DNA of 64,000 bases, from assembly GCA_037190145.1 (NCBI GenBank), contig JBBCJU010000006.1:186001-250000 (forward strand). The letters are read 5' to 3'. The notes beneath the pieces were generated by a model. The model was not told where the DNA came from. It made no database searches and saw nothing but the letters and a program-made list of their open reading frames with translations. The first letter of the stretch is position 1. Every line of letters starts with the position of its first letter. This document shows positions 33,079 to 41,956 of this stretch, in pieces. Source of the stretch: 55-13 sp037190145. GTDB taxonomy: Bacteria > Armatimonadota > Fimbriimonadia > Fimbriimonadales > Fimbriimonadaceae. The translations under genes were made by a program, and so were the position numbers.

Positions 33079-34254
33079 GTGTCATCAGTTGCACTCAATC
33101 GTCTGCTCATCATCCTCGGAAATGTGGGCATTTTTATCTCTGGCTTCCTGAGTTTGAGCCATCGGCTTAAGCTGTCCTTGCCATGTGGAGCCGCTAAAGG
33201 ATGCGACGTGGTGACCACTCACCAGTCCGCCTACCTCACTGGTGATCACTTCCGAGGTGGGATTCCCGTCGCCTACTTGGGACTGCTCGGGTATGTAGCT
33301 CTAACAGTTCTTGCTATCTATAGGGCCACTTCTAACAAAGAGTCCAATAAGACGCTCACGACTATTGGGTTTGTTCTTTCTGCGGCCGGAGCCCTCTATA
33401 GCGGCTATCTGACCTACACCGCACTTTATGTGATCCACGCAACCTGTTGGTGGTGCATCTCTTCTGCCGCAACAATGGTGTTAACCACTATTGTCTATGC
33501 GGCGATGCTGCAGTCTGATAAAGCAGGTGAAAAGGGTGCTGGCAAGCTAGATGTGATGGTCATTGGCGCGTCAACAGTGGCTATGGTGGTTGCTCTGACA
33601 ACCATGATTACGATGCGTATCAATTCTAATGAAAAGATTGATGGCCAATCTGAATTTTTGATTGCTCAGAAACAGCAAGAAGGGGAGTTAGAGTTGGTGG
33701 GGCCGAACGCTCACATCCTTGGCAACAAGGAAGCTCCCGTGACAATTGTGGAGTTTGCGGACTTACTTTGTCCCACGTGTCAACAGAATTTTCCAATCCT
33801 TGAGGACCTGGTGAAGAATAGTAATGGAAAAATTCGATTGGTTTTCCACCATTTCCCACTGTTCCAACTAGAAGGTCATAAGATGGCAATCCCAGCCGCC
33901 GCCGTAGCAGAGATGGCCGCAGAAGAAGGAAAGTTTTTCCCGTTTATCGCTGAGGTCTACTCGAAGCCCAATTCTGAGATGCAGAACAATACGACTTTGT
34001 TAGCCATTGCGAAGTCGTTGGGCATGGATGTGGCGAAAATAGAGAAGAGACTTACCGACTCTGAAGATCAGGCAATCAAGAGAGTGACGGACGATATAAA
34101 CCTTGCGCATGCAATCAAGATCAATGGGACACCCACTCTCTTCGTCCAAGCAAAGGGAGGGAAGTTTGAACAAGTTGCCTCCAGTGGATTGGAGCGTAAG
34201 TTAAATGAAGAGCCATATCGGTCCCTAATCCTTGGAGGCGGCACTGGCAACTAA
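33079..34254 (+). CDS. Vitamin K epoxide reductase-DsbA fusion (disulfide formation)
   Basis: A 391-residue inner-membrane protein that makes disulfides in exported proteins. Residues 1-180 are a VKOR four-to-five helix bundle: TM GNVGIFISGFLSLSHRLKL, loop cysteines at 36 and 42 (PCGAAKGC), and the quinone-side active site CWWC (123-126) in TM region ATCWWC. Residues about 205-391 are a periplasmic DsbA-like thioredoxin domain with active site LCPTCQQN (Cys231, Cys234) and cis-Pro loop INGTPTLFVQAKG. The two partners of a DsbA/DsbB cycle are thus in one chain. The stop overlaps the mnmA start region by 23 bp. First codon is a GTG at 33079. Confidence 0.93.
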   Translation: MSSVALNRLLIILGNVGIFISGFLSLSHRLKLSLPCGAAKGCDVVTTHQSAYLTGDHFRGGIPVAYLGLLGYVALTVLAIYRATSNKESNKTLTTIGFVLSAAGALYSGYLTYTALYVIHATCWWCISSAATMVLTTIVYAAMLQSDKAGEKGAGKLDVMVIGASTVAMVVALTTMITMRINSNEKIDGQSEFLIAQKQQEGELELVGPNAHILGNKEAPVTIVEFADLLCPTCQQNFPILEDLVKNSNGKIRLVFHHFPLFQLEGHKMAIPAAAVAEMAAEEGKFFPFIAEVYSKPNSEMQNNTTLLAIAKSLGMDVAKIEKRLTDSEDQAIKRVTDDINLAHAIKINGTPTLFVQAKGGKFEQVASSGLERKLNEEPYRSLILGGGTGN

Positions 34255-35362
34255 ACCTACGTATTTGGTCGCGATGTCGGGCGGAGTAGATAGCTCGGTT
34301 GCAGCGGCTATTTTGAAGCAACGTGGTTGCGATGTGATCGGCATGACTATGCAGATCTGGCAGGAGAGTCAAACAGATCCTCGGCACGCCGGATGTTGCT
34401 CTCTTGGCGCCGTTGAAGATGCACGACGTGTTGCTAGGAAGCTTGATATTCCGCACTACGTCATGAACTTCAAAGAGGAGTTTCGACAAAACGTAATCGA
34501 GAATTTCGTCTCTGAATATGAGAGGGGCCGAACTCCCAATCCCTGTGTGCAATGCAACAAGTACGTCAAGTTTGAAATCTTGATGCAGAAGATGCGTGAG
34601 CTAGGGTGTGACCGGCTAGTGACCGGTCACTATGCTCGAATTCGCTTTGATAAGGCTACTGGACGACATAAGTTGATGCGGGCCAGAGGCAAGGGTAAGG
34701 ATCAGAGCTACGTCTTGTACATGTTGGATCAAGATCAACTTGCGAATAGCTATTTTCCAATGGGTGAGTTTGCGGATAAGGAGCAGGCTAGAGAACTTGC
34801 TCGCTCGCTCGGATTAAATGTAGCGGATAAGCCCGACAGTCAAGAGATTTGTTTTGTGAGCGAAGCTGGAGGCTATCAAGAGTTCCTTCGAAAGTCTAAA
34901 CCACAGATATTCTCAAAGGGTCAGATTTTAGACTCTGAAGGAAAGGAACTGGGTGAGCATGAAGGGGTTGCAGACTTCACCATAGGGCAGCGTAGAGGGA
35001 TTGGTGTTTCGTCGCGAAAGCCACTCTATGTGTTGGAACTCAAGCCGAAAGAGAACCAAGTGGTGGTCGGCCCATCGGAGTTATTAGAGACGCGAAGAGT
35101 CGAACTGGATGGTCTTTTTTGGAATGCCATTGAGGCGACCAACGAGCCGCAGAGAGTGATGGCAAAAATCCGCTACAACATGGAGCCCCAAAAAGCGACG
35201 CTTTATGGCGGCGAACAACCTTACCTAGAGTTTGATAAGCCTGTCCGGGCAGTCACCCCAGGCCAGATTGCGGTCGCCTATCGCGGAATGACCGTTTTGG
35301 CGGGTGGAACCATTGCGGGTGGAGTAACTGCTGAGACAAATCGAGTGTTAGCCAGTGCCTGA
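34232..35362 (+). CDS. mnmA: tRNA-specific 2-thiouridylase MnmA
   Basis: A 376-residue enzyme that thiolates U34 of Lys, Glu and Gln tRNAs. PP-loop VAMSGGVDSSVAAAILK (about residues 13-29), active-site loop TPNPCVQCNKYVKFE (catalytic Cys, with the partner Cys in DSQEICFVSEAGGYQEFL), GHYARI, and the beta-barrel end PVRAVTPGQIAVAYRG. The start is not clear: a TTG at 34232 gives a 14-residue lead-in; overlap with the VKOR gene is 23 bp and there is no good ribosome site, suggesting coupling. No Cys-desulfurase is nearby. Confidence 0.94.
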   Translation: MEAALATKPTYLVAMSGGVDSSVAAAILKQRGCDVIGMTMQIWQESQTDPRHAGCCSLGAVEDARRVARKLDIPHYVMNFKEEFRQNVIENFVSEYERGRTPNPCVQCNKYVKFEILMQKMRELGCDRLVTGHYARIRFDKATGRHKLMRARGKGKDQSYVLYMLDQDQLANSYFPMGEFADKEQARELARSLGLNVADKPDSQEICFVSEAGGYQEFLRKSKPQIFSKGQILDSEGKELGEHEGVADFTIGQRRGIGVSSRKPLYVLELKPKENQVVVGPSELLETRRVELDGLFWNAIEATNEPQRVMAKIRYNMEPQKATLYGGEQPYLEFDKPVRAVTPGQIAVAYRGMTVLAGGTIAGGVTAETNRVLASA

Positions 35363-35485
35363 TAATCTTCGTGCCTCGATAAGAATTCTCAATGTCTTCG
35401 CCTATTGAGATTTACAAAATAACGTATTGGATATTGTAAGTCTAAATCGCTGCGTTTGATGCATTTTTCGAGTGGGTTATGTTTA

Positions 35486-35518
35486 AGGTAGTGAGGCACT
35501 AGGCCAGCCTCACTACCT
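35486..35518. terminator. Hairpin terminator between mnmA and TPR lipoprotein genes
   Basis: AGGTAGTGAGGC / GCCTCACTACCT, a perfect 12-bp stem with 9-base loop, 3 bp past the minus-strand gene stop and 124 bp past mnmA. Lies between convergent genes. Confidence 0.75.
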
Positions 35519-35521
35519 ACT

Positions 35522-36343
35522 CTATGTCTGCTTTCCGGCGGCTTTCAAGGTTGCCTTTAGCGAGTACCTAGTTTCGCTTAGCTTTACTTTTGCTCGCGAG
35601 GCAATAGCGCTTCCTTCTACGGCCACACCGAAGTGTTTCACTGCCTTCTCAAGGTGAGAAGCAGCTTCGCCATACTTCTTGGCCTGATTTAGGACAAACG
35701 CACAGTCTTCGTGATACATCCCCATCTGCATGTTAAGGAGCGCATCTGTGGGGGCGAGAGTATGAGCTTCGGTGTAGAAACGCATAGCCGCATCACCTTG
35801 ATGCGTAAAATCCTTGTTAAGGCCCGCTTCTATGAGCCAGGCGGCTTCAAGTCCATTTGATGTGGCAAGGCTAGGCAAGAGGCTTGATCCCTGCTCTCGA
35901 TAAATGCGCTTTACGAATAGGTCGCTATCCACGAAGAGTTGCTTGCTCTCGACAAGTTGGCCAGATCGGGCCTGGGCCAGTCCGAGTAGGGCCAATGGTG
36001 TTGCACGGAGATATCCGCCTTTGGCCAAAGGCTGCAGAATCCCAACAGCCTCCCTTGGTTTTCCTTGTTCAATGAGGATTTGTCCCTGGAGAACAAGGAG
36101 TGCGGGCTCCTCGGGGAATCGTTGCTGCGCATTTTTGAGTACCTGTGCCGCGTTCGTTACAAGGCCCCGGTCAATCAGGTCATTGATTTGCTTCGCCTCA
36201 GTAGAGACAGCCTCATGATAGGCACGATTATTCACCAAGTAAGGAGCCGGGCCACTGGAGTTTTGTGGGTGTTTGCGCTGAGGCTCGTATTGCCCCTGAC
36301 AAGCCCCTATTAATAGGATGAAGACAATCAAATTCCAGTTCAA
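35522..36343 (-). CDS. TPR-containing lipoprotein
   Basis: A 273-residue protein with lipoprotein signal MNWNLIVFILLIGAC (lipobox LIGAC, Cys15) and tetratricopeptide-like helices from about residue 45: IDRGLVTNAAQVLKNAQQRFPEEPALLVLQGQILIEQGKPREAVGIL and GDAAMRFYTEAHTLAPTDALLNMQMGMYHEDCAFVLNQAKKYGEAASHLEKAVKHFG. TPR lipoproteins usually act as scaffolds at the outer or inner membrane. The partner is unknown and no gene next to it suggests one. ATG at 36343 with AGGAGGAAA upstream in the reverse strand. Confidence 0.82.
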   Translation of the reverse strand: MNWNLIVFILLIGACQGQYEPQRKHPQNSSGPAPYLVNNRAYHEAVSTEAKQINDLIDRGLVTNAAQVLKNAQQRFPEEPALLVLQGQILIEQGKPREAVGILQPLAKGGYLRATPLALLGLAQARSGQLVESKQLFVDSDLFVKRIYREQGSSLLPSLATSNGLEAAWLIEAGLNKDFTHQGDAAMRFYTEAHTLAPTDALLNMQMGMYHEDCAFVLNQAKKYGEAASHLEKAVKHFGVAVEGSAIASRAKVKLSETRYSLKATLKAAGKQT

Positions 36344-36953
36344 GATTTCCTCCTCTTCGGAATATCGTGTTTTTGTAATTCTGGTGACTTAGAACAATAG
36401 GATAACTTAAATGGTCTTTTTGTGGTGTGTTTTGCAAATGAATGCTTCGTGATTGACTATGAGCCTTTTGGTAGCACTAGCCACAAAAGGTTAGCTATTG
36501 CTCCGCGATAGTCATGGAGCATGTTCGCACTCAACCGAATCGGGAAAACGGTTCATTCTCTGAGCATTAGTCTGGCTCCATCGGAAAATTCTAGGCGCAT
36601 GATGCCGAACCAGCACACATTTTTGGGTTCGAACACGCCTTGAGTTAACAACAATACAAGAAGAATGACGAGTGGCAACCACTTCGTTTGAGACCAAGGG
36701 GCTCAGATGGCTAGGTTACAAGCAACTGCACAGCTGGTAAGCGATGACCGTGATATACGCGCGCTTGTCTCATGCCATAGGAATGATTACTTGAGGTCAA
36801 TGACCATCGATAATGCTCGACTAAATCTAAATCCCCAGTACTTGAACTGTGGGAAATAAAGGTTCGTCGGGAATAAGAGTCCTACGTGCGAAGCAAACTG
36901 GCAGAAATGTCAAAAGATGAGCATAATGGAGCTTGAAACCAAGGAGGAATGAA
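36344..36953. other. Intergenic region, about 610 bp, no confident gene
   Basis: No convincing reading frame. An inverted repeat CCTTTTG / CAAAAGG (36464-36490) is the only clear structure. A 50-codon frame at 36707-36859 (begins MARLQATAQLVSDDRD) has a weak ribosome-like GGGG before it but no recognisable features; its size is within chance. The last 15 bp carry the AGGAGG site of the YtxH gene. Confidence 0.6.
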
Positions 36954-37187
36954 ATGAGCCACGAGAAAGAAGATGCGAATGTAGTGTTGTACATGTTAGC
37001 GGGTGTTGGCCTGGGTGCCATCATCGGTGCTGCTGCCGGACTTTTGTTTGCACCTAAGGCAGGAACGGAAACCCGCGATGAACTCGCCAGCAAGTTTAAC
37101 GAGCTCAAAGGGAAGACTGAAGAGTGGGTTGCGGAGCAAAGAGCCAAGCGATCTACTAGCGCAGCTGTCGAAGAGCTAGGCGTCTAA
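36954..37187 (+). CDS. YtxH domain small membrane-associated protein
   Basis: A 77-residue protein with one TM helix (VLYMLAGVGLGAIIGAAAGLLFAPKAG, the YtxH/GvpP signature) and an amphipathic helix after it (TETRDELASKFNELKGKTEEWVAEQRAK). The family is general-stress associated in Bacillus but has no defined function. ATG at 36954 with AAGGAGGAATGAA just ahead; an in-frame ATG 21 bp upstream lacks such a site. It is 18 bp upstream of the AI-2E-type transporter and may share a transcript. Confidence 0.88.
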   Translation: MSHEKEDANVVLYMLAGVGLGAIIGAAAGLLFAPKAGTETRDELASKFNELKGKTEEWVAEQRAKRSTSAAVEELGV

Positions 37188-37205
37188 GGTATAACCGCCC
37201 CTAAG

Positions 37206-38408
37206 ATGGGTTGGAGAGTTACATTGTGGGTCACCTTAGTGGTGGTTACTCTTGTCTTTCTCTACCTGGTTAGGGGCATTTTGCTGCCCTTCATCATCTC
37301 TTTCATCATTGCCGCACTACTAGAGCCTAGCGTTCGAAGATTGCGACTTCGCGGATATTCACGTGGAATCGCGGTGACGATGGTCTTCATTGTCTTCTTC
37401 TTAGGCATGACGCTGATCGGCGTTTTCGCAGGTCCGACTATAGCTCGACAAGTTACGACTGCGTCCAAATCTCTTCAAGATTTCACGGGTAGCTTATCTG
37501 CTGGCAGTCAAGCAGACAATTACTTTTTGCGTTGGAATCCCGTTAATCAAGCTCGACAGGTAAGTGAGCAAGATCAAATTGATGTTTTACTTGTCCAAGC
37601 AAAGCCTTACCTTGAAAGACTAGGATTGCCGAGCACACGCCGGGCAATTACTGAGCAGTATATTGACAAAAATCGAGGCCAGATTTCGGCTTACGTCCAG
37701 AAGGCATTTGGCTCCTTTTTTGGCGTGCTGACAGGACTTGCTTCAGGCCTGTTTACTCTGCTCCTCGTTCCCTTGATCGTTTACATGATGCTCTTGGAGA
37801 TGGAGGATCTTCGGCGTCGTGGGCCAAGATGGATACCTCCGTCTATTCGGGCAAACACGATCGCGATGATGAGCGATATCGGTCAAGTTTTTCTCCGGTA
37901 TTTGCGCGGCGTCACTACTGTGTGTCTGCTGTATGCGGCCTTGACAACACTGCTTTTGTGGTTTTTCAATGTGCCTTATGCGTTTGTTTTGGGCATTCTG
38001 TTCGCTAGCTTTTACTTGATCCCTTATATCGGGGGATTTATTAGCTACAGCGTGACTTTGCTTGTGATCGGGCTTGGTGGGGTTTCTGGGAACTTTCTGT
38101 TTTCGCTCGGATCACCTTGGGCGTATGCATTGGCGGTGGTAGGTATTTACGCGGTGATCGGGATGATCTTTGACCAGGCGGTCTATCCACAGGTGGTCGG
38201 ATCTTCGGTTGGTCTGAGCGGGGTGATCAATATCTTTGTCATTCTATCTGGAGCCGCACTCTTTGGGCTCCCTGGGATGATCCTCGCTTTCCCTCTAGCT
38301 GGTTCAATCAAAGTAATTCTTGATCGCCTGATCAAGGTGACGTCTGTTACCGGTGACTCTTTAACTCTTCCTGCAGTGCCTTTAAGACACCGTAACATTG
38401 CTAGCTAA
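37206..38408 (+). CDS. AI-2E/PerM family membrane transporter
   Basis: A 400-residue protein with about eight TM helices: a paired N-terminal set (LWVTLVVVTLVFLYLVRGILLPFIISFIIAAL), the long helical periplasmic segment (about 85-180), and later helices such as FFGVLTGLASGLFTLLLVPLIVYMMLL and FVLGILFASFYLIPYIGG followed by LPGMILAFPLAGSIKVIL, the family core. Members include TqsA/PerM and Na+/H+ antiporters; the substrate cannot be read. It sits between the YtxH gene and PEP-CTERM protein 2. Confidence 0.9.
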   Translation: MGWRVTLWVTLVVVTLVFLYLVRGILLPFIISFIIAALLEPSVRRLRLRGYSRGIAVTMVFIVFFLGMTLIGVFAGPTIARQVTTASKSLQDFTGSLSAGSQADNYFLRWNPVNQARQVSEQDQIDVLLVQAKPYLERLGLPSTRRAITEQYIDKNRGQISAYVQKAFGSFFGVLTGLASGLFTLLLVPLIVYMMLLEMEDLRRRGPRWIPPSIRANTIAMMSDIGQVFLRYLRGVTTVCLLYAALTTLLLWFFNVPYAFVLGILFASFYLIPYIGGFISYSVTLLVIGLGGVSGNFLFSLGSPWAYALAVVGIYAVIGMIFDQAVYPQVVGSSVGLSGVINIFVILSGAALFGLPGMILAFPLAGSIKVILDRLIKVTSVTGDSLTLPAVPLRHRNIAS

Positions 38409-38438
38409 TCGAGTTTGTCTTTGTTGTAATATGTAGGC

Positions 38439-39305
38439 ATGTTCAGGAAGGTGTTCTCCCTGTGTTTATTGCTTTGCTTATCGGCTATTGCTTCATCAGT
38501 TTCTATAACGGGTAATTTTGCTGTAGATGGATGGGACTTCCAAGGTTCGTCTCTTGAAGCTGGCAAATGGGCTAAAGGAGCTACTTCTGGAAACTACTTT
38601 AGTGCATACACCACCAGTTTTAAGCTAGGCGAAAACGACCTTGCTCACAGTAGTCTTGTAGGAAATCCAACGGGCTTGCTGACCGATGGCTCCTTATGGA
38701 TGAAAGGCGACATCATCTTGGGTGTTGGAGTTATGTCGAACTCCTCTAGTCTTGGCTTTACAAGCGGTGTTTACTATAAGCTTGATCTTGCTGGTACTGG
38801 GACGTGGCAAGCTGCCGACTCTGTTGGCGGTAGTAACGGTAACTCTCACTCCGAGACTGGATCTGTAAAGGGTGGCATTTGGGGTTTCCAGCATCCACAT
38901 ACCTACTATGACGCGCAGGCTTATCGTTATACAAATGCTAACGGAGATATGTTCCGTTGGGGCCATAGCCAGAATATGATCGACTACCATTCTGCGATTA
39001 AGTCATTCTCGATGCTTGGTGATCCAGCGGGCAGTGGGCAGGCAATGAATGCAGTTTCATCGCAGTTTCTTTTTAACTATTCGCTACTCCAACGATTAGG
39101 TGTGCCTGTCGCTGGGATCGGCTCTTCAAAAATTGTGATTGGCGGTTACGGTCAGGGCTGGGGGCAAGATATGGTAATCGGTGGATCTGGTGGAGCTTTC
39201 AACAGTCCAGTACCAGAACCGGGAACCATTGCTTTGACCATAGCTGGTGCCGCATTAGCATTGAGAAGACGAAAACCAAGGGCTAAGCTGTCCGCTCAAG
39301 ATTGA
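38439..39305 (+). CDS. PEP-CTERM surface protein 2
   Basis: A 288-residue exported protein: signal peptide MFRKVFSLCLLLCLSAIASS, a beta-rich Ser/Gly/Asn-rich body (GNFAVDGWDFQGSSLEAGKW; HSETGSVKGGIWGFQHPH), and C-terminal tag VPEPGTIALTIAGAALALRRRK read by an exosortase. The last residues extend 9-11 beyond the Arg cluster, more than usual. No known domain. Its 3' end overlaps the convergent kinase gene by 23 bp. With gene 28833 it makes two PEP-CTERM proteins in the window. Confidence 0.85.
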   Translation: MFRKVFSLCLLLCLSAIASSVSITGNFAVDGWDFQGSSLEAGKWAKGATSGNYFSAYTTSFKLGENDLAHSSLVGNPTGLLTDGSLWMKGDIILGVGVMSNSSSLGFTSGVYYKLDLAGTGTWQAADSVGGSNGNSHSETGSVKGGIWGFQHPHTYYDAQAYRYTNANGDMFRWGHSQNMIDYHSAIKSFSMLGDPAGSGQAMNAVSSQFLFNYSLLQRLGVPVAGIGSSKIVIGGYGQGWGQDMVIGGSGGAFNSPVPEPGTIALTIAGAALALRRRKPRAKLSAQD

Positions 39306-41406
39306 CTCGATTGACCAAATCTTCGGATGTCAACTCTACCGTGTATCGGCCTGATTGAAGAGTAATTGTCAGGTCGATTGATTCGACCTGAAACTCAAGT
39401 GGCTCGGCTTCTCCACGGATAAGGAAACACACCTTTCCTGGCTCAGCTCGGCAAGATCGGATGGTGTCAAATGGAAGTTTTGATTTCCTAAACATGCCGC
39501 CAAACTGGAACTCTGTACGAGAAATGGATAGAGTCCCGGTGGCTCCTGAATCAAGGTTAGTAGCGGCTCCTTTCCACAGAAGTGTGTTCTCATCATCAAA
39601 TCCAATTTCACCTTCTCGATAGGCATGGATGATCTCCGCATTTAGAGAGTCGGCAAAGGCGGCTTCTTCGTCAACGGTCGGCAAATCTTGAGCAATCCGG
39701 TGCCAGTCTAGAAGTTTGTTAGGGGCATCAATGTGCCTTAGCAATCGTTGGTTTGGAGAACGTACAAGCCTTAGGTATGGCTCCGACTTATCAAACTCTG
39801 TGTGACACTCATCACAAACTAAACCGGGATGTGGACTGTACTTCGAGACAGCTAGCCACCGCATATCTTCAAACGTTAGCAGGCGACCAATGTTTGGGTT
39901 TGCATAGCCAAAGGGATCATCCTTGCAGGCCAAAAGCGTTACATTCTCCCCTTCGACATAATAGTCAGCGGCGCAAGCGGTGCATTCTGCATTTCCTGTT
40001 CCCGGCTCCAATCCTGCTGCAACGCAATCCCATTCCTCAGAGTAAAGACGTTGATAGGGAAGCTGCCTAGAAGAAACTGCCAGGCTTAACCGTCCATCTG
40101 GCTGTTCATCCAGTTGCGAATTGCAAGAATCACAGTGCCAAACCTGTTCAGATCTCCTGGCTTGTTCAAGCGCCTCCTTACCAAGTTGATCACCAGAGAA
40201 TATCGAGTTGCAATCCGGGCAACGAGCCTGGATTTCCTTACTAATCAGGTTCTTTTTCTTGATAGTGAGCCAGCCTGTTTTACAATCTGGGCAAGTGCGA
40301 ACTGGGTTTAGGTTGTGGAACTTTCGCATGACCGAAATTCCGCAAACTGGGCACTGACGAGGATGAATCACTCGGACTTTGATTCCCCCTTCATGGCAAA
40401 CTGGGCAAATCCCTTTTCGCAAAGGGCGAGGTTCTTCTAGTAGTCCTTGACAAGCAGGGCATTGACGCTTTTCAAAAGTAAATCGTTGTAACCGAACCAT
40501 CCTCGCATCTAGCTCGAAAAGGCCGAGAGGTCCACTTTGTTCAATCTCTTTGGACAGGAGCTCTCTAAACTCGGCTATGGTTTGGGGGCGGTCAATGTAC
40601 TTCAGGGCCAAGCCATTTTCAATCGCAGCTACAAGAGAGATATCTGCCTCTGGACGATATATGCAAAGGGGTGTCAATTGGGTGCCAGATGCACGGTCTG
40701 TAGCGCTTTCTGGCTTATGCCCGGTCACCATTTCATAGAATGTGGCGCAGAGGGCAAAAAGATCACTTGCCGGACCTCGCCGCGCCCGTTCGGTCATCTG
40801 CTCTAATGGAGCGTAGCTTGGCGTGAATAACACGGTGTGAGTCGTAGACAGGTCTGCCTGCCATTCGCGCGCCGCCCCAAAGTCAATCAAAGTCACCTCT
40901 CCATTAGAGTTGAGAAGGATATTGCTGGGCTTAAGATCTCTATGAAGAACGCCCTTGGCGTGGATCGCTTCAAGAATCTCTAGGCATTGATAGAGGATAT
41001 CGAGAGCGCCATCTATCTCCATTCTTCCTTCCCGTATCATGACTTTCTCCAAGGTTTCGGCTTGGGGCAAGTAGTCAGTCGCAAAGTAAGCGGTCCCGTT
41101 CTCCGCAAACCCCATCCTTACGGGTAGAACTCCTCGCACATGCAATCGGCTCAGGGTTTTTGCTTCGTTGAGAAAGTTTTGACGAGTACGATGTGCCGAT
41201 TCCGAAGGGAGATTCAGCAGGTTATCCGTTTGACGGTGGACACCCGATGGCGCAAGTTCCTTGACCACTACATGATCGTTTCTAACAAGATCATGGGCTC
41301 GGTAAACAATACCAAAAGCTCCACGACCGAGAACTGTTTCAACCTCAAACCGCTCGGCGAGCAGCGTGCCTTCAGGAAGGGGGCGCGGCTCTATCGACAT
41401 AGGCAA
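39283..41406 (-). CDS. Ser/Thr protein kinase with four zinc ribbons
   Basis: A 707-residue cytoplasmic protein without a TM helix. Residues about 18-280 are a Hanks-type kinase: glycine loop VLGRGAFGIVYRAHDL, invariant Lys in VVVKELAP, catalytic HRDLKPSNIL, DFG in LIDFGAAREW, and TPSYAPLEQM in place of APE. Residues about 300-550 carry eight CxxC pairs (CPAC, CPVC, CPVC, CPDC, CPDC, CDSC, CTAC, CDEC) that can pair as four zinc ribbons. The C-terminal 100 residues form a PH-like/GRAM-like beta domain (GTLSISRTEFQFGGMFRKSKLPFDTIRSCRAE). All catalytic residues are present. Divergent from a Cys phosphatase 38 bp away, which may reverse it. Confidence 0.88.
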   Translation of the reverse strand: MPMSIEPRPLPEGTLLAERFEVETVLGRGAFGIVYRAHDLVRNDHVVVKELAPSGVHRQTDNLLNLPSESAHRTRQNFLNEAKTLSRLHVRGVLPVRMGFAENGTAYFATDYLPQAETLEKVMIREGRMEIDGALDILYQCLEILEAIHAKGVLHRDLKPSNILLNSNGEVTLIDFGAAREWQADLSTTHTVLFTPSYAPLEQMTERARRGPASDLFALCATFYEMVTGHKPESATDRASGTQLTPLCIYRPEADISLVAAIENGLALKYIDRPQTIAEFRELLSKEIEQSGPLGLFELDARMVRLQRFTFEKRQCPACQGLLEEPRPLRKGICPVCHEGGIKVRVIHPRQCPVCGISVMRKFHNLNPVRTCPDCKTGWLTIKKKNLISKEIQARCPDCNSIFSGDQLGKEALEQARRSEQVWHCDSCNSQLDEQPDGRLSLAVSSRQLPYQRLYSEEWDCVAAGLEPGTGNAECTACAADYYVEGENVTLLACKDDPFGYANPNIGRLLTFEDMRWLAVSKYSPHPGLVCDECHTEFDKSEPYLRLVRSPNQRLLRHIDAPNKLLDWHRIAQDLPTVDEEAAFADSLNAEIIHAYREGEIGFDDENTLLWKGAATNLDSGATGTLSISRTEFQFGGMFRKSKLPFDTIRSCRAEPGKVCFLIRGEAEPLEFQVESIDLTITLQSGRYTVELTSEDLVNRVNLERTA

Positions 41407-41444
41407 AGGGTACCTTCGATCTCGTTAACTGGAAGAGTCAGGCA

Positions 41445-41927
41445 ATGAATTGGATACCGCAGTGCAAAACTGGAAAGTTGGCTATTATGCCTCGACCTCA
41501 AGGGTATCACGATATTCAGGGGTGGTTTCAGCAGGGAGCTACAACAGTTGTCTCAATGCTTACCATGATGGAAGAAGCATGTCTGGGATTAAGTGATGAA
41601 TACGAGGCGTGTCGTAGCTTAGGCCTTCATTATGTGTCAGTACCAATCCCAGATAGGGGAGTTCCTGACTCTATGAAGTCTTTCGCTAACCTTGTCGATG
41701 ATTTGTGTACTCGTATAAAAGCGTCAGAGCAAGTGGTTATTCACTGCCGTATGGGCATTGGTCGATCCGGTCTGCTTTGTACCTGCATATTGGTGAACCA
41801 AGGTTATTCTATAAGCGATTCTCTGGAAGCGGTTAAGAAGGCTAGAGGAATCGCTATTCCAGACACTGTGGAGCAATTGGATTGGATTAACCAATACAGT
41901 AAGTGGTTCCATTCCCAATCAGATTAG
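41445..41927 (+). CDS. Dual-specificity/tyrosine-type protein phosphatase
   Basis: A 160-residue Cys phosphatase with the P-loop HCRMGIGRSG (Cys101, Arg107) and a general-acid loop PIPDRGVPD (Asp70), typical of the dual-specificity fold. The N-terminus PRPQGYHDIQGWFQQGATTVVSMLTMMEEACLGL matches compact bacterial DSPs. Starts at ATG 41445, 38 bp from the divergent kinase, so both probably share a control region. Likely removes phosphates from Ser/Thr/Tyr of kinase targets; specificity is inference. Confidence 0.87.
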   Translation: MNWIPQCKTGKLAIMPRPQGYHDIQGWFQQGATTVVSMLTMMEEACLGLSDEYEACRSLGLHYVSVPIPDRGVPDSMKSFANLVDDLCTRIKASEQVVIHCRMGIGRSGLLCTCILVNQGYSISDSLEAVKKARGIAIPDTVEQLDWINQYSKWFHSQSD

Positions 41928-41956
41928 CTGTGTTGTGTCACAATTGATTGCCTCAT

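Noticed and set aside
36707..36859. 50-residue frame in the intergenic gap
   Set aside because: Chance-size frame with weak start context; kept only as a note in the gap description.
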